From: Chara braunii
Lineage: Eukaryota > Streptophyta > Charophyceae > Charales > Characeae
NCBI GenBank assembly: GCA_003427395.1
Contig: BFEA01000629.1
Location: 325,957-371,708, forward strand
DNA: 45,752 nucleotides
Reading direction: 5' to 3'
Below the pieces are notes generated by a model, which was given only the letters and a program-made list of their open reading frames with translations, ran no database searches and was not told where the DNA came from. This document shows positions 43,916 through 45,752 of the stretch, in pieces. A program made the position numbers and the translations under genes. How positions within the stretch are numbered: the stretch's first letter is position 1; every line of letters begins with the position of its first letter.

Positions 43916-44522
43916 GACCTTTAGAAGAACACTAGGCAACTTGAAGTATTTCGATCTCGGTGTTTGCGATGACAAGAGTTAATGTTACGAAGGGTTGTTA
44001 TGTATATTGTCCATGTAAAGATTTTATGGCATTTTCACCCGAGAATATACAAATGACAAGGTGGCATCGATATTAAATCACCATACTGATGATGTGCGCG
44101 CCTAACTCTCCATTTAAGTGCGAGTTCACTCGCACTATCATCTCATTCGACATTACAATGGAAACATTTCGTGTGGTGTACAACTTGACCTTTAGAAAAA
44201 CACCAGGCAACTTGCAAGTGTTTCATTCTCTCCATCTCTCCGACTTTCACAATAGTGATTTTGCCTGTGTTTCGATCTCTCATCTTCATGTCATGGGATG
44301 CATTGATGTTCTTAATGAAGAGATGCTCATGTCAAGGAGGGGATCGATGTTTGCAATGAGAAAAGTGAATGTTATGAATGGATGTAATGAATCTTGTCCA
44401 TGAAAAGATGTGATGACATTTTCACCAGGGAATATATAAATGACAAACCAGCGTCTATATTAAATCACCACGTTGATGATGTGCGCAACTAGCTCTCCAT
44501 CTAATTGCGGGTTCACTCACAC
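43902..44522. repeat. Tandem duplication with a ~110-bp length difference
   Basis: 43902-44138 (GTGTGGTGTGCAACTTGACC ... ATTAAATCACCATACTGATG ... CGAGTTCACTCGCACT) is repeated at 44172-44522. The second copy holds an extra segment at about 44225-44340. The end shows GTGAGTTCACTCACACT-like palindromes. Confidence 0.8.
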
Positions 44523-44608
44523 TTGCGGTGTGAACCCCGAGCAATCCACTTAAGTGAGAGTTCACTCACACTTTACTTATATCTCATTCAACATAAACGA
44601 CCACCAAC

Positions 44609-45400
44609 CTAGCCCCAGTTGCGATTGAGCACAAAAGACTGCCCAAGAACTGATAACCTGTTGGAGCTGGAGTTCAATTTTGTTTGTTGAGTGCGAAACT
44701 CTGCTCGAAATAGATCCAGGTCCAACAGGAAGGCCCACCACAGACCCTCCAACCGAGCCCTAGTTGCGATTGAGCATCAAAGATTGTCCAACCACTGATA
44801 ACCTATGAGAAATGGAGTTCAATTCTGTTTTTGGAGTGTTGAACTCTTCTGAAAACAGATCTAGGTCCAACCAGACGGCCCACCACAGACCCATCAACCT
44901 AGCCTCAACTGCAATTGAGCATCAAAGACTGCCCAACAACTGATAACATGCGGGACCAGGAGTTCGATTCTGCTTGTGGAGTCCGAAACTCTGCTCGAAA
45001 CAGATCCAGGTCCGACAGAAAGTACCACCACAGACTCACCAACCTTGCCTTAGTTACAATTGAGCATCAATGGCTGCCCAATAATTGATAACTTGCGGGA
45101 ACTGGAGTTCAATTCTCTGTGGACTGCGAAACTCTTCTGGAAACAGATTCATGTCCAACAGGAAGGCGCACACAAACCCACCAACTTAGCCCCAGTTGTG
45201 ATTGAGCATCAAAGACTGCCCAACAACTGGTAACCTTCTGGACCTGAAGTTCAATTATGTTTGTAGAGAGCGAAACTCTGCTCGAAATAGATCCAGGTCC
45301 AACAGAAAGACCAACCACATACCCAACAAACTAGACCCCAGTGATGGACTTCGACATCAAAGACTGCCCAACAAGTGATAACCTGCAGGAAATAAATCCA
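44609..45400. repeat. ~145-bp satellite, about five and a half copies
   Basis: Units start at about 44609, 44749, 44892, 45040, 45180 and 45326 (ACCAACCTAGCCCCAGTT, then ATTGAGCATCAAAGACTGCC, CAACTGATAACCTG, GGAGTTCAATTCTG, GAAACTCTGCTCGAAAYAGA, TCCAGGTCCAACAG). Spacing is 140-148 bp, near a nucleosome length. Copies differ by roughly 10-15%. Confidence 0.92.
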
Positions 45401-45410
45401 CACCCATCAT

Positions 45411-45610
45411 TAAGGTTCCCTAAGGGTGCTAATAACAATCCGCTCAGACAGCCAACGACTGTTTGACACTTCTTGAAGGTGCCCAGTCACCAAACAGATC
45501 ACAACATAACATCAACCTGGCATCAAGGTTTCCTAAGAGAGCTAATGGCAATCCACATAGAGAGCCAATGACTGTTTGGCATTTCCTTAAGGTGCTCTGT
45601 CGAACACCGA
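45411..45610. repeat. Two-copy ~112-bp repeat
   Basis: AAGGTTCCCTAAGGGTGCTA with CAATCCGCTCAGACAGCCAA and GACTGTTTGACACTTC (45412) returns as AAGGTTTCCTAAGAGAGCTA with CAATCCACATAGAGAGCCAA and GACTGTTTGGCATTTC (45524). Confidence 0.85.
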
Positions 45611-45680
45611 TAATTGCAAATTGATTCACTATTCAACTCGTATCAGTCAATGTTTTTCCGGGTTAAAGCAAGGAGTTCGA

Positions 45681-45682
<2 letters not shown>

Positions 45683-45752
<70 letters not shown>
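45683..45752. repeat. (CT)n microsatellite at window end
   Basis: At least 35 CT units, running off the window. Confidence 0.98.

Noticed and set aside
45662-45690. T-loop-like word GAGTTCGAACCCTC suggesting a tRNA
   Set aside because: No cloverleaf can be built upstream, and it runs directly into the CT repeat.

Overview
This is eukaryotic nuclear DNA from an assembly scaffold: it has two runs of N, long di- and tetranucleotide microsatellites, and no operons or ribosome-binding sites. The coding relics (hAT transposase, a DUF7869-type gene, a Ulp1-type protease, and a ParB-like plus methyltransferase-like gene with a gly/acid-rich tail) and the many low-complexity repeats suggest a streptophyte alga. 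Chara braunii is my best guess, from recognising the protein families; nothing in the window proves it. I find no intact host gene, tRNA or rRNA.

Layout. 0-5 kb: GATA microsatellite, then a decayed hAT transposase on the + strand whose frame runs on into a long repetitive tail. 5-13 kb: microsatellites, AT-rich sequence, a 520-bp foldback MITE between TA dinucleotides, and a decayed DUF7869-type gene on the - strand split by a ~900-bp insertion. 12.9-13.4 kb: a G-run block, GT repeats, and a hammerhead ribozyme on the - strand cut by an assembly gap. 15.3 kb: second copy of the TA-flanked MITE. 16.9-20.1 kb: a ~1.35-kb tandem duplication; one unit holds a 451-bp foldback element with an 8-bp target duplication and the other unit shows the empty site. 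20.5-21.5 kb: higher-order tandem array with repeated TGACGTCA palindromes. 23.7-25.2 kb: swarm of a ~24-nt semi-palindrome. 25.3-28.6 kb: an unrecognised - strand coding relic broken by two transposons. 28.6-35 kb: GC-rich, then hairpin-dense DNA without a convincing gene. It includes an array of hairpins whose stems differ from copy to copy yet stay complementary, while the loops are conserved. 35.4-40.5 kb: the ParB-like/methyltransferase-like pseudogene. 41.2-42.0 kb: a Ulp1-type protease relic. 42.6-45.75 kb: dispersed and tandem repeats, including a ~145-bp satellite, ending in a CT microsatellite.

The window is a transposon and repeat graveyard. Its gene-like parts are old coding sequences with in-frame stops and small frameshifts, cut by younger non-autonomous elements. 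The most interesting signals are the hairpin array at 31.9-32.8 kb, the ParB/methylase fusion at 35.4-40.5 kb and the hammerhead ribozyme at 13.3 kb. All statements come from reading the sequence by eye; no homology search or folding program was run.
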